This document shows, in pieces, positions 35,200-44,492 of a stretch of DNA of 64,000 nucleotides. The first letter of the stretch is position 1, and each line of letters opens with the position of its first letter. The stretch is taken from NCBI GenBank assembly GCA_963751165.1, contig CAVVTP010000001.1, forward strand, positions 310,001-374,000, given 5' to 3'. The DNA is from Roseiarcus sp963751165 (GTDB lineage Bacteria > Pseudomonadota > Alphaproteobacteria > Rhizobiales > Beijerinckiaceae). The notes under the pieces are model-generated. The model searched no databases and was not told where the DNA came from. It saw only the letters and a program-made list of their open reading frames with translations. Both the position numbers and the translations under genes were made by a program.

Positions 35200-35961
35200 T
35201 CATTTGGCCAGCGCCGCAAGCATCTGGTCGTATGCTCCGGCCGGCACTGGGAACAGGCCGCTAAAAGGCGAGCTCAGTTCGAGGATGAGGAACAGCGCGC
35301 TTCCGACGGCGAAGGCGCCGAGCGCCAGCGCGGCGAACGTGGTTGTCGTGATGCGCGACATGAAGCCGTAGCCGCAGAAGAGGATCAAAGCCCAGGAAAC
35401 GACAATGACCACCAGTGGCCAGGAGGTAGGATTGGCGAGCTGAAGCGAGATCAGGATTCGGGTTTGTTCCATGATCCCGGCGGCCATATTCGCCGTTGCC
35501 GCGAACTGCCGCTGCGCAGGCGTCTTCGGATCGAGCGAGGCGAGATATTGGTCCATCAGCCGGAGATGCTCCAGCGGCTCGGTCACCGACAAGTCGGCGA
35601 CTGCGGCCATCCCTTTCGTTCCCCAGATCTGGTCGTGGACGGATACCAGCGTCTCCTTCATCTTCTGCCGGGCGACCATCGTCTCCGGGCCGAAATTCGC
35701 AAGGGCCAGATCGAGCTGGACCGCGCGCGAGGCGAAAGTCTCGAGCTCCGACTTCTGAGTCGAATAGAAGCTGTAGGCCGAGCCGATTAGCGTCCCGAGC
35801 GCCAGCGCGAGGAGGAGTGAGACGAGCCCGACCATTGCGCCGATCATGTCGCGCGACGCAGAGGCGTGCTGCTCGGGCAGGCGCTTTCCCTGATAGAGAC
35901 CGAGCACACCCGCGCCGAAAGCGAGCACCGCGACGAAAACACATAGCCAAACGCTCGCCAT
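35200..35961 (-). CDS. DUF4239-family membrane protein
   Basis: The 253-residue protein has two N-terminal membrane helices ('VWLCVFVAVLAFGAGVLGLY' and 'VGLVSLLLALALGTLIGSAY'), a periplasmic or cytosolic helical middle part, and two C-terminal helices ('WPLVVIVVSWALILFCGYGF' and 'TFAALALGAFAVGSALFLIL'). This arrangement is typical of DUF4239 (bestrophin-like) proteins, whose role is not known. Start ATG 35961 is chosen because the codons before it do not fit. Confidence 0.85.
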   Translation of the reverse strand: MASVWLCVFVAVLAFGAGVLGLYQGKRLPEQHASASRDMIGAMVGLVSLLLALALGTLIGSAYSFYSTQKSELETFASRAVQLDLALANFGPETMVARQKMKETLVSVHDQIWGTKGMAAVADLSVTEPLEHLRLMDQYLASLDPKTPAQRQFAATANMAAGIMEQTRILISLQLANPTSWPLVVIVVSWALILFCGYGFMSRITTTTFAALALGAFAVGSALFLILELSSPFSGLFPVPAGAYDQMLAALAK

Positions 35962-36106
35962 TAGCCGATCTCCTGCCTTCGCAGCCCTGAGACCCTCGGG
36001 AGCCGCCACGAAGCGCCGCCGTTGTCGCCCGCGCGGAGACCATGGCCCTGACGCCGACGCGGCCGGCCAGTACCCGGCCGCGTCTCTTCAAATAGGCTCG
36101 CTCCGC

Positions 36107-37096
36107 TTACTTGCCCATCATCGATTTGGCGTTGTCCGGTGTGATCGCGGTCGTCGCCACGGTGACCGTCGTGGGGACCTTCTCGGCGCAGTCGAGTAGA
36201 ATCGACTTCGCCATGTCGATCGCCTCGGGGGCGCCGGTCGGATAGGTGAAGGTCGCCGCCCACTCGCCATTGGCGACGGCGCGGATGCCGCCGGCAGGGC
36301 CGGGCAGGCCGTCGGTTCCGATAATCTTGATGTCGCCGTCCTTCTTGCCGTCGCCCTTGGCCGCGAGCCGCGCGCCGGCTGCCATCATGTCGTTGCTCGC
36401 ATAGACCGCCTTGATGTCGGGGTGCGCCTGGAGCATCGCGGCGAAGGCGGTCTGGGCCTTGTCCGGCAGCCAGTCGGCCGCCTGCTCGGCGACGACCTGG
36501 ATCTTCGGATTGGCCTTCACACCGGCCTTGAAGCCGTTCAGTCGCTCGACCGCCGGCGTCGAACTCGGCAGTCCTTCGAGCACCGCGACATCGCCGCCAT
36601 TCGGCAGAAGCTTCGTCGCCATGTACTTGCCGGCCTCCTCAGCGATCTTGAAATTGTCGCCGCCGATGAAGGCCGTGTAGTCCTTGCCCGGATCGCCGAT
36701 TGTCTTGCGGTCGAGCTCGATGACCGGGATGCCGGCCTTCATCGCGCGGGCGACGACCGGGGTCAGCGGCGCGGCCTCGAACGGCGAGATGAGGATCAGG
36801 TCGACCTTCTGGGTGATGAAATTGTCCATCTGCGAGGTCTGGGTGTTCACGTTGCCGGCGCCGTCGGCGATCTGAAGCGTGAACTGCGGCACTTTCGCCG
36901 CGGCCGCAGTCAGCTGCTCGTTGACATGCGCCCGATAGGGCTCCGCATTGTTGGCCTGCGAGAAGCCGATGACGAACTTGCCGTCCTTGCCGCATTCCTT
37001 GACGAGCGGCGCCGCATAGGCCGCGCCCGCCAGCAGCGCCGCCGCGCCGACGCCGAGCGCCAGCGCCGCGGATCTCTTCGAAAATGATCGAACCAT
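36107..37096 (-). CDS. Sugar ABC transporter, periplasmic binding protein
   Basis: This 329-residue precursor has a signal peptide ('SAALALGVGAAALLAGAAYA') and the peripla_BP_4 (ribose/galactose-type) fold: 'FVIGFSQANNAEPYRAHVN', 'DLILISPFEAAPLTPVVARA', 'IPVIELDRKT', 'IKAVYASNDMMAAGARLAA'. AAGGAAAG precedes the ATG. It is the last gene of the ATPase-permease-binding protein operon, 101 bases behind the permease. The ligand is probably a pentose, hexose or polyol; the sequence does not tell which. Confidence 0.93.
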   Translation of the reverse strand: MVRSFSKRSAALALGVGAAALLAGAAYAAPLVKECGKDGKFVIGFSQANNAEPYRAHVNEQLTAAAAKVPQFTLQIADGAGNVNTQTSQMDNFITQKVDLILISPFEAAPLTPVVARAMKAGIPVIELDRKTIGDPGKDYTAFIGGDNFKIAEEAGKYMATKLLPNGGDVAVLEGLPSSTPAVERLNGFKAGVKANPKIQVVAEQAADWLPDKAQTAFAAMLQAHPDIKAVYASNDMMAAGARLAAKGDGKKDGDIKIIGTDGLPGPAGGIRAVANGEWAATFTYPTGAPEAIDMAKSILLDCAEKVPTTVTVATTAITPDNAKSMMGK

Positions 37097-37197
37097 GAGT
37101 TTCTTTCCTTGGTTGTTTCGACCGCCTGGGAGCTTCCGGCGTCCCGCCGGATAGCGGCCGCGACCGGTCGCGCGGCCATCTTGTTGCGTCGCCGAAT

Positions 37198-38259
37198 TCA
37201 ACGGCCCAATCCCTCCCGGCGACGGACGAGAGATTGAAGAACAGCGGCCAGTACGATGATCGCGCCGGTCGCGAGCAGCTGCAGCGCCGCGTTGATGTTG
37301 TTGAGCTGAAGCACGTTGGCGAGCGCGCCCAGCATCACTGCCCCGGCGACCGTCCCGACCATCGAGCCTGCGCCGCCGAACAGGCTCGTGCCGCCGATCA
37401 CCACGGCGGCGATGGCGGTCAGCTCGTAGCCGGTTCCGTCGTTGGCGCTGCCAAAATTGAACTGCCCGGCGTGAACGATCCCCGCGATCGCCGAGACGAG
37501 GCCGGTGATGGCGTAGACGGAGATTTTGACCAGCGTCACGGGCACTCCGGACAGGCGCGCCGCGCGCTCGTTGCCGCCGACCGCAAAGACATAGCGGCCG
37601 AAGCGGGTGAAGTTGAGAACGAAGGTCGCGATCGCAGCGACGACGACGAACACCAGCGTCGCCACCGGGACGATGTTGTTGAACAGCCGATCGCCGAGGA
37701 TCGCGAAGACGGGCGGGGCGAGGCCCGGGCCATCGCCGTACGAAATATTGATGTACTGGTTCTTTGAGATCACCAGCGCGAGCCCGCGCGCGACCTGGAG
37801 GCCGGCCAGCGTCACGATGAACGGCTCGAGCCGGAAGCGGGTCGAAATCGCGCCCTGCGTTGCGCCGAACGCCGCGCCGCAGGCGACGACGATGAGGACG
37901 GTCGCGATCAGGCCCCAGCCTTCGGTCGTCATGATGGTGGCGGTGAGAACGCTGGAAAGGCTCAGGAGCGCGCCGACCGAAAGATCGATGCCGGCGGTAA
38001 TGATGACGAAGGTCATGCCGACTGCGATGATGCCGGTCTCGGAGACGGCGCGTACGATGTTGGCGACATTGTCGGGCGCCAGGAACAGAATGAGCCCGTG
38101 CCGGCGGGGCGAGAAGATCACGCCGCCGATCGCCACCACCACGAGGCCGATGACGCTCTGAAACCGGACGGCGATGGCGAAGAGATCGATGCGGCGCCAC
38201 GCGGCGGCCGGGGCGGCCGCGGGCGCGCGAATGGGCGCTGCTTCATTCATGGGCGTCAT
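37198..38259 (-). CDS. Sugar ABC transporter permease (RbsC-like)
   Basis: The 353-residue inner-membrane protein belongs to BPD_transp_2: 'AVGMTFVIITAGIDLSVGAL' near residue 75, 'LEPFIVTLAGLQVARGLALV', 'GRYVFAVGGNERAARLSGVP' (the cytoplasmic EAA-like loop contacting the ATPase) and 'AIAAVVIGGTSLFGGAGSM'. ATG 38259 overlaps the ATPase stop (ATGA), showing coupled translation. Confidence 0.94.
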   Translation of the reverse strand: MTPMNEAAPIRAPAAAPAAAWRRIDLFAIAVRFQSVIGLVVVAIGGVIFSPRRHGLILFLAPDNVANIVRAVSETGIIAVGMTFVIITAGIDLSVGALLSLSSVLTATIMTTEGWGLIATVLIVVACGAAFGATQGAISTRFRLEPFIVTLAGLQVARGLALVISKNQYINISYGDGPGLAPPVFAILGDRLFNNIVPVATLVFVVVAAIATFVLNFTRFGRYVFAVGGNERAARLSGVPVTLVKISVYAITGLVSAIAGIVHAGQFNFGSANDGTGYELTAIAAVVIGGTSLFGGAGSMVGTVAGAVMLGALANVLQLNNINAALQLLATGAIIVLAAVLQSLVRRREGLGR

Positions 38260-39818
38260 CCTGCATGGGCTTCGTCCAGACTTGTTTCGGCGGCGGCCAA
38301 AACCTCCCGTTCGTCGGCGCCGCCCGGGAACTCGGCGACCGTCCGGCCCTGTCGCAGCACGACGATCCGGTCGCAAAGGCCGATGAGCTCGGGCGTCTCG
38401 CTCGAGGCGATGAGCACGCCGAGGCCCTGGCCGGCGAGCGCCCGGATGCGGGCGTAGATCTCGCCCTTGGCGCCGACATCGACGCCTCGGGTCGGCTCGT
38501 CGAGGAGCAGAAGCCGAGGGCCGCCGAGCACTTCCTTGGCGAGCACGACCTTCTGCTGGTTGCCGCCGGACAGCGCCCCGACCAAGACCTCAGGCAACGC
38601 GGGGCGCACGTCGAAGGAGCGGATCGCCTCGCCCGCGAGCCCGGCCTCGCGGGCCGACGACATCAGGAAGAAGGGCGACACTTTGCGCAGGACGGTCAGC
38701 ACCAGATTGCGGCCGACGCTGTCGCGCAGCATGAGGCCGCTGCCGCGCCGGTCGTCGGTGACGAGGCCGAGGCCTTCCGCCCGCGAGGCGCGGATCGAAG
38801 TGAGGCGCGCCGGCTCGCCCTCGATTTCGACCACGCCCGACCAGGCGCCCGGTCCGGCGGCGCCGTAGAGCGCAGTCAAGAGCTCGGTGCGTCCGGCGCC
38901 CATGATGCCGGCGAGTCCGACAATCTCCCCGGTCCGCACCTCGAGCGAAATGTCGGCCGGCGCCTGCCAGCCGGCGCGCGCCGCCCTCGGGCGGAAGGCG
39001 GCGTTCTGGAGGCGAAGCACGCGCTCACCGAATTTTTCGCCGCGGCGGGGGTAGAGTTCGGCCAACGGCCGGCCAACCAGCAGACGCACCAGCTCCGACT
39101 GCGGCGCGCTGGCGGGCGCAATCCCGGCGACCTGGCCGTCGCGCAGCACCGTCACCCGGTCGGCGACGCGTGGAACTTCCTCGAGCCGGTGCGAGATGTA
39201 GACGATGCCGACGCCGCGCCCGGCGATCTCGCGCATCACCTTGAACAGCCGGTCCACTTCGGTCGCGGTCAGAGCCGCGGTCGGTTCGTCCATGACGAGG
39301 ATGCGTGAGGCATAAGTGAGCGCCTTGGCGATGGCGACGATCTGTCGCCGGCCGACCGACAATTCGCCGACCGGCTGATCGACGTCGATGTCGACGCCGA
39401 CGGCTTCGAGGCGCTCCCGCGCTGCGCGACGCATCGCCGCCCGATCGAGTACGCCGGCGCGGGTCAGCTCGCGGCCGAGGAACAGATTGGCCGTCACATC
39501 GAGGCCAGGGACGAGGTCGAGCTCCTGGAAGATGGTGGCGACGCCGGCCGCCTGCGCGGCGCGCGGGTCGACGAACCGCGCTTCGGCGCCGTCGATCCGT
39601 ATCTCGCCGGCGTCGGGCTCGATCACGCCCGAGAGAATGTTCATCAGCGTCGACTTGCCAGCCCCGTTCTCGCCGAGCAGCGCATGGATCTCGCCGCGGT
39701 CGAGATCGAAGTCGACCCCGCGGAGCGCCTGGACGCCGCCGAAATGCTTGACGACCCCGCGCATGGCGAGCAGCGGCGAGGGCGCGTTCAACGGCGCCTC
39801 GCGCGAAAGCGGGCGCAC
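38256..39818 (-). CDS. Sugar ABC transporter ATP-binding protein (double NBD)
   Basis: The 520-residue protein contains two ATPase domains, as in RbsA/MglA. The first has Walker A 'LLGENGAGKSTLMN', signature 'LSVGRRQIVAIAKAL' and Walker B 'ILVMDEPTAALT'; the second has the degenerate Walker A 'AGIMGAGRTELLTAL', signature 'LSGGNQQKVVLAKEV' and 'LLLLDEPTRGVDVGAKGEI'. First gene of the operon. The start is uncertain: GTG 39818, TTG 39791 or ATG 39764, with homology starting near 'LLAMRGVVKHFGG'. Confidence 0.93.
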   Translation of the reverse strand: MRPLSREAPLNAPSPLLAMRGVVKHFGGVQALRGVDFDLDRGEIHALLGENGAGKSTLMNILSGVIEPDAGEIRIDGAEARFVDPRAAQAAGVATIFQELDLVPGLDVTANLFLGRELTRAGVLDRAAMRRAARERLEAVGVDIDVDQPVGELSVGRRQIVAIAKALTYASRILVMDEPTAALTATEVDRLFKVMREIAGRGVGIVYISHRLEEVPRVADRVTVLRDGQVAGIAPASAPQSELVRLLVGRPLAELYPRRGEKFGERVLRLQNAAFRPRAARAGWQAPADISLEVRTGEIVGLAGIMGAGRTELLTALYGAAGPGAWSGVVEIEGEPARLTSIRASRAEGLGLVTDDRRGSGLMLRDSVGRNLVLTVLRKVSPFFLMSSAREAGLAGEAIRSFDVRPALPEVLVGALSGGNQQKVVLAKEVLGGPRLLLLDEPTRGVDVGAKGEIYARIRALAGQGLGVLIASSETPELIGLCDRIVVLRQGRTVAEFPGGADEREVLAAAETSLDEAHAG

Positions 39819-40144
39819 CCGCAGATCGGCTGGCGAGGCGGAGCGGCTACGCCCGCGGCGGGCCCGCGGCGCATCCGGCGCTTTTTCTTGTTGCGCGACG
39901 ATGCGCCCTCAGAGACGAAGTCTGTCCCCGCGTCGGCCCTCTCAGCCACTTCCTCTCCGATTTCAGCGTTCGCCCCTTAGCCCTCAGGCGCGTCAGCCTA
40001 GCATGCTAGACGAGTCACGCAACGGGGCGGCGTCGGCCCGACGGGCGCTCATTCATTGCGCCTTCATTGCCCCGCCTGAAGAACCACTTCCTCTGCAATC
40101 ATTTTTGATTATATTGAATACACAGAGACTTCTAGGATGCGCCG
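39819..40144. promoter_or_regulatory. Divergent control region between sugar ABC operon and parDE
   Basis: No gene is seen in these 326 bases. The perfect palindrome CTAGCATGCTAG at 39998-40009 lies about 180 bases upstream of the ATPase start and 136 upstream of parD and may be an operator. The 40 bases before parD are AT-rich (for example around 40100-40125) and are a likely site for the parDE promoter, which ParD usually represses. Confidence 0.5.
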
Positions 40145-40399
40145 ATGTCGCGGACCACCACACTGACCGTGCGTCTCAATGCCGCGCTCGGCGACTTCGT
40201 GGCTGCGAACGTCGGGGAGAATGGATCTTACGAGAACGTCAGTGAGTACATCCGCGACCTGATCCGCCGCGACAAGGAGCGCGCGGAGCAGCAAGCGTTC
40301 GACCGCCTGAAGGGCGAGCTTACCCATGCATTCGGGGCGCCCGAGCCTTCGTACAAGCCGCTGACCGCGGCCGAGGTCATCGCGCGGAACCGAAGGTGA
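40145..40399 (+). CDS. parD: ParD-type antitoxin
   Basis: The 84-residue protein begins with a ribbon-helix-helix DNA-binding fold ('TTTLTVRLNAALGDFVAANV', then 'YENVSEYIRDLIRRDKERAE'), and ends in the flexible toxin-binding tail with 'KPLTAAEVIARNR'. It would neutralise the ParE toxin encoded 4 bases downstream and repress the operon. Confidence 0.92.
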   Translation: MSRTTTLTVRLNAALGDFVAANVGENGSYENVSEYIRDLIRRDKERAEQQAFDRLKGELTHAFGAPEPSYKPLTAAEVIARNRR

Positions 40400-40403
40400 C
40401 GCG

Positions 40404-40718
40404 ATGGCCGCTGTCCGCATCCAGGAAGCGGCCTCCCACCGTCTCGACGAAATATATCGCTATACGCGGGAAAGATGGGGGCCTGAACTGGCGGATCGCT
40501 ATATCAGCGGCCTGTTCCAGGCTTTCAATAAGATCGAGACCCGGGGCGTGACGTCGGGACCCGTCCCGGCCGAGTTTGGCGTCGATGGCTATTTCTTCCG
40601 TTACGAGCGGCATTTCGTCTATTGGCGAAGGCTGTCGAACGGCGACATCGGCATCGTGACGATTTTACACGAACGCATGCATCAGATCGATCGGTTCCGC
40701 GAGGATTTCGGGCTATGA
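40404..40718 (+). CDS. parE: ParE-type toxin
   Basis: The 104-residue RelE/ParE-superfamily protein has 'EAASHRLDEIYRYTRERWG', the conserved 'YFFRYERHFVYWRRL' strand with Arg residues, and the late 'IVTILHERMHQIDRF'. ParE toxins poison DNA gyrase. It follows parD by four bases, the normal antitoxin-first order. Both genes look intact. Confidence 0.92.
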   Translation: MAAVRIQEAASHRLDEIYRYTRERWGPELADRYISGLFQAFNKIETRGVTSGPVPAEFGVDGYFFRYERHFVYWRRLSNGDIGIVTILHERMHQIDRFREDFGL

Positions 40719-40862
40719 GGACGCCTTCAGAAGCTGCCCACTCGGCGCGTTCGTCTCCTCGCGCAAGGCGATGCGGTTCTCCGAGCTGGCCGGCTGCCAA
40801 CGTCTGGAGAAGACCGATTTCCTCGGGGATGGTCGCGAAGACCATAGGAAGGCATGCGCCGA

Positions 40863-41606
40863 TCAGGGCTTTGCGAAGGTGACAGCCTGGCTTGGCGCCT
40901 CGTCTTCATGATCGGCAGCGCAGCGCTGAAGCGCCAGCCCCGCCGCCCGTTCGAGGTGGGCGCGCATATGCGCGGCTGCAGCGGGCGGGTCGCGCGCCAG
41001 GATAGCTTCGGCGATCGCCCGGTGCTCGCGCACCGAGGCTTCGAGCACGTCCGGGGTCAGGATGCCGCCGACCTGCGCCATGATGAGCGGCAGATGAAGC
41101 CGCGTCGCCAGTTCGCGCAATTGGAGGTTTCCGGCGAGCGCCATCATCGCGTCATGGAAGGCGGCGTTCTCCGCCAGATAGTCCGGCGCGCGGCGCTCGC
41201 AATCGTCGAAAATGGGCAGGATCGCCTCGGCGAATCGGGCGCGCGCCTCTGCGTCGTCGGACTCGGCCGCGAGCCGGGCCGCAAGCGACTCCATCTCGGC
41301 GCGAATCTGGAAAAGCTCGCGGATGGCGCGCGCCGACAGGCGCCGCACCAGGGCGCCGCGATGGGGCAGGTGCTCGATGAGTCCCTCCGCGGCGAGCCGG
41401 CGCAACGCTTCGCGCACCGGCCCGCGGCTCACCGAAAAACGCGCCGTCAGATCGCACTCGACGAGCCGCGCCCCCGGCGGGAGCCGGCCCGACAGGATGT
41501 CCTCCCGCAGCCGCTCGACAATGTAGGCGACGGTCGCGCCGTGCGCTGGCGGGTCGGCGGGTCGAGTCCATTCCTCGGTCGCCGCCGCATTGTCGGGGCG
41601 CTCCAT
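40863..41606 (-). CDS. GntR-family (FadR/FCD) transcription regulator
   Basis: The protein (247 residues from ATG 41606) has the N-terminal winged helix 'LREDILSGRLPPGARLVECD' with 'SRGPVREALRRLAAEGLIEH', and a C-terminal FCD ligand-binding domain containing the metal-binding Asp/His set ('ENAAFHDAMMALAGN', 'SVREHRAIAEAILARD'). It is divergent from the citryl-CoA lyase-like operon, with 139 bases between, and is its probable regulator. Confidence 0.92.
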   Translation of the reverse strand: MERPDNAAATEEWTRPADPPAHGATVAYIVERLREDILSGRLPPGARLVECDLTARFSVSRGPVREALRRLAAEGLIEHLPHRGALVRRLSARAIRELFQIRAEMESLAARLAAESDDAEARARFAEAILPIFDDCERRAPDYLAENAAFHDAMMALAGNLQLRELATRLHLPLIMAQVGGILTPDVLEASVREHRAIAEAILARDPPAAAAHMRAHLERAAGLALQRCAADHEDEAPSQAVTFAKP

Positions 41607-41745
41607 CAGGACGCCTCCTACGCTCGAAGACGCGCCCGGGTTTGACACGCGCGACCTCTCTGGTATTGTCCTACAATCAGCACCGTAGACCAATTTGCGC
41701 GCTCTGAGAAGCGACCGGGCGGGTGGGGCAGAGGAGGAAGCAGGC

Positions 41746-42543
41746 ATGCTGATCGGCAAGCCTGGGGCAGCGAGGACCGGGATCGCCGCCGCGTCGGCCG
41801 AGCGCGTCAGCGTCCGCGGCCGCGACCTCGCCGGCGAGCTCATGGGCCGGACGACGTTCACCGAATTCTTCTTCCTCGCGGCGACCGGACGGATGCCGAC
41901 GGAGGAGCAGCGCTTCTTCCTGGATCTCAGCCTCGTCGCCATCGCCGAGCACGGGCTCACGCCCTCGGTCCAGGCGGCGCGCATGACCTACGCCGCCGAT
42001 CCCGCTGCGCTCCAGGGCGCGGTCGCCGCCGGCGTCCTCGGCTGCGGCACGGTGATCCTGGGCGCGGCCGACCTCTGCCGCAAACTCATCGACGACGTGC
42101 TGGCGCGCGCCGAGGTGATCGGCTCGGTCGATGAGGCGGCGCTCACGGTCGCCCGCGAGCATCGGGAGGCGCGAAAATCGATCCCCGGCTTCGGCCATCC
42201 CCTGCACAAGCCAGTCGATCCGCGGGCCGAGCGGATGATTGCGCTTGCGCGCGAACGGCGCGTCGCGGGGCGTGCGGTCGAGGCCGCGGTCGCGCTGACG
42301 AAAGCGGTTCAGGAGGCGTGGGGCAAGCCGCTGCCGATGAACGTGTCGATGGCGATCGCTGCGACCCTGCGCGACGTCGACGTCCCGCCGGCGCTCATCC
42401 GCGCCGTTCCGATCCTCGCGCGCACCGCCGGGCTCATCGCTCATCTGATCGAGGAGGCGGAGACGCCGATCGGCTTCTTTCTCGCCTCCAAGGGCGAGGA
42501 GGCGATCGACCACGCCCCCGCCGAAGCCGGGAGAGGCGCCTGA
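41746..42543 (+). CDS. Citryl-CoA lyase / citrate synthase-like protein
   Basis: The 265-residue protein is a short member of the citrate synthase fold: 'GRDLAGELMGRTTFTEFFF' at the N-terminus, a conserved His region ('IAEHGLTPSVQAARMTYA'), 'SIPGFGHPLHKPVDPRAERM' (catalytic His and substrate Arg) and 'IGFFLASKGEEAIDH' near the end. Length and motifs fit the citryl-CoA lyase group rather than true citrate synthase. It could cleave or form a CoA thioester of a citrate-like acid. First gene of the operon; its stop overlaps the ligase start (TGATG). Confidence 0.85.
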   Translation: MLIGKPGAARTGIAAASAERVSVRGRDLAGELMGRTTFTEFFFLAATGRMPTEEQRFFLDLSLVAIAEHGLTPSVQAARMTYAADPAALQGAVAAGVLGCGTVILGAADLCRKLIDDVLARAEVIGSVDEAALTVAREHREARKSIPGFGHPLHKPVDPRAERMIALARERRVAGRAVEAAVALTKAVQEAWGKPLPMNVSMAIAATLRDVDVPPALIRAVPILARTAGLIAHLIEEAETPIGFFLASKGEEAIDHAPAEAGRGA

Positions 42544-43850
42544 TGGCGATGGTCGAGCCGGAGATCGAATCCGCGCCGTGGGAGGAACAGGCGCGCGCCG
42601 ATGCGCCGCTCTACCTTAAACAGATCGAATATCTGTTCGAGCGGTCGAAGTTCTATCGCAGCAAGCTCGAGCGCGCCGGCTTTGCGACCCATGGCGCGGT
42701 CGGCCCCCTCCATTCGATCGCCGCCCTGCCGTTCACCGAAAAGGACGAGCTGCGCGCCTCGCGCACGCCCGACGAGCCGATCGGGACGCACCGGACCGCC
42801 GCGCCTGGAGACATCGTCCGCATCTATTCGACCAGTGGCACCACCGGGACGCCGAGCTACATCCCCCTGATCGCCGCCGATCTCGACGTCTGGGTCCGCA
42901 CCTCGGCGCGCTCCTATGCGGCCTCGGGGATTGCGAGGGGCGAACGCATCGTCTCGACCTACAATGCGGGGCCCTTCGTCGCCGGCGCGGCGCTCGCCGC
43001 GTTCGAGCGGCTCGGGCTCTGCCATATTCCGGTCGGCACCGGAAATACCGAGCGGCTGATGGCGGCCGTCGAGCTCCTCAAACCCGCGGCCGCCGTGATG
43101 ACGCCGTCCTACGCGCTGCACCTCGTCGAATGGGCGCGCCAGCGCGGGATGGACCTGGCGAATTCGAGCGTGAAGAGGCTGATGGTCGCGGGAGAGCCCG
43201 GCGGCGGGGAGCCCGCGATGCGGATGAAGCTCGAAGCCGGCTGGGGCGCGGGCGTGACCGAAGGCATGGGAATCGGCGACATATCCGTCACCCTGTGGGG
43301 CGAATGCGAAGAGAAAGCCGGCATGCATTTTTCCGGCCGCGGCTTCGTCCATTTCGAGCTGATCGATCCCGAGACGGGCGCGTCGAAGCCGATCGTCGAC
43401 GGCGCAGAAGGCGAACTGGTGCTCACCCATCTCGTCAACCGCTCGGCGCCGCTCCTTCGCTTCCGCACCCGCGATCACGTGCGGATCAGCGTCGGCCCGT
43501 GCGCCTGCGGCCGGACGTCCCCGCGCGTCCGCTGCATCGGCCGGACCGACGACATGCTGATCGTGCGCGGGGTCAACGTCTTTCCCTCCGCGGTCCGCGA
43601 AGTGGTCAACGAATTCGCCCCGGCGGTGTCGGGGGTCATCATGATCCGTCCGCGCGCGAAAGGCGTGCGGCAGGAGCCGCCGCTGCCGGTCAGCGTCGAA
43701 ACTGCGCCGGGCGCCGGCATCGAGGGGCTCGCCGAAAGGATCAAGGCGCGGATTCGCGAGAAGCTCGTCGTGACGGCGGAGATCGAGCTCGCGCCGCCGG
43801 GAAGCTTGCCGCGGAGCGAGTACAAATCCAAACTCGTCGAGAAGGCCTGA
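42543..43850 (+). CDS. Phenylacetate-CoA ligase-like acyl-CoA ligase
   Basis: The 435-residue adenylate-forming enzyme resembles PaaK: 'FERSKFYRSKLERAGF', the ATP loop 'RIYSTSGTTGTPSYIPLI', 'VTEGMGIGDISVTLWGECEE', and the C-terminal 'RVRCIGRTDDMLIVRGVNVF'. 'LLRFRTRDHVRI' and a Cys-rich 'CACGRTSPR' are as in the family. It would activate an aromatic or other carboxylate with CoA. Coupled to the upstream lyase-like gene by a one-base overlap. Confidence 0.9.
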   Translation: MAMVEPEIESAPWEEQARADAPLYLKQIEYLFERSKFYRSKLERAGFATHGAVGPLHSIAALPFTEKDELRASRTPDEPIGTHRTAAPGDIVRIYSTSGTTGTPSYIPLIAADLDVWVRTSARSYAASGIARGERIVSTYNAGPFVAGAALAAFERLGLCHIPVGTGNTERLMAAVELLKPAAAVMTPSYALHLVEWARQRGMDLANSSVKRLMVAGEPGGGEPAMRMKLEAGWGAGVTEGMGIGDISVTLWGECEEKAGMHFSGRGFVHFELIDPETGASKPIVDGAEGELVLTHLVNRSAPLLRFRTRDHVRISVGPCACGRTSPRVRCIGRTDDMLIVRGVNVFPSAVREVVNEFAPAVSGVIMIRPRAKGVRQEPPLPVSVETAPGAGIEGLAERIKARIREKLVVTAEIELAPPGSLPRSEYKSKLVEKA

Positions 43851-43861
43851 GGAGACGCTTC

Positions 43862-44482
43862 ATGCAAAAGCTTCAGACGCAGGGTCTGCATCACATCACG
43901 CTGGTCGGCGCCGATCGGCAGACCTCGATCGATTTCTGGGAGGGCGTGCTCGGCATGCCTTTCATCTTCGAGCAGCCCAACCTGGATAATTCCGCCGAGA
44001 GCCATCTCTATTTCGATCCCGGCGACGGACGGCTGATCACGGTGTTCAGCAACGAGGACCGCAAGCCCTTGCACCGCCGCACGCCGACCGAGTCCGGCTG
44101 CGTGCACCACATCGCCTTCAACGTCTCGCGCGCCGTCTTCATGCAGGCCATCGAGCGGCTCGGGGCGCGCGGCATCCCGAACACCGGGGTCAGGGATCGC
44201 ATGATCTTCGACGCGATCTATTTTCAGGATCCGCTCGGCCTCTTGATCGAGCTCTCGTGCTGGAAATTCGATGCGCCCCAAGGCTTCACCCGCTCCGACG
44301 TGCTGTTCGCGGCGCACAATCTGCGGGTCGCGCGCGGCGACGGTGCGATCATGGAAGTCCACATCGCCGACGCGATCGAGAGCCTCGTCAAGTCGTCGAC
44401 CAGGAGCCTGTCGGAGGACAGGTCGCCCAAGGATCCGTACCGGCCGAGCGAGCCGGCGCTGGCGCATTCGGAAAGCAAATAG
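43862..44482 (+). CDS. VOC-family (glyoxalase/ring-cleavage dioxygenase) protein
   Basis: The 206-residue protein has VOC beta-alpha-beta-beta-beta modules: 'QGLHHITLVGADRQTSIDFW', 'ESHLYFDPGDGRLITVFSNE', 'GCVHHIAFNVSRAVFMQAIE' and 'YFQDPLGLLIELSCWKF'. His (LHHITL), His (VHHIAF) and Glu (LIELS) are the likely metal ligands of a type I extradiol dioxygenase or lyase. A ~55-residue tail beyond the fold is polar. Substrate unknown. Confidence 0.88.
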   Translation: MQKLQTQGLHHITLVGADRQTSIDFWEGVLGMPFIFEQPNLDNSAESHLYFDPGDGRLITVFSNEDRKPLHRRTPTESGCVHHIAFNVSRAVFMQAIERLGARGIPNTGVRDRMIFDAIYFQDPLGLLIELSCWKFDAPQGFTRSDVLFAAHNLRVARGDGAIMEVHIADAIESLVKSSTRSLSEDRSPKDPYRPSEPALAHSESK

Positions 44483-44492
44483 GAGGAAGCCA

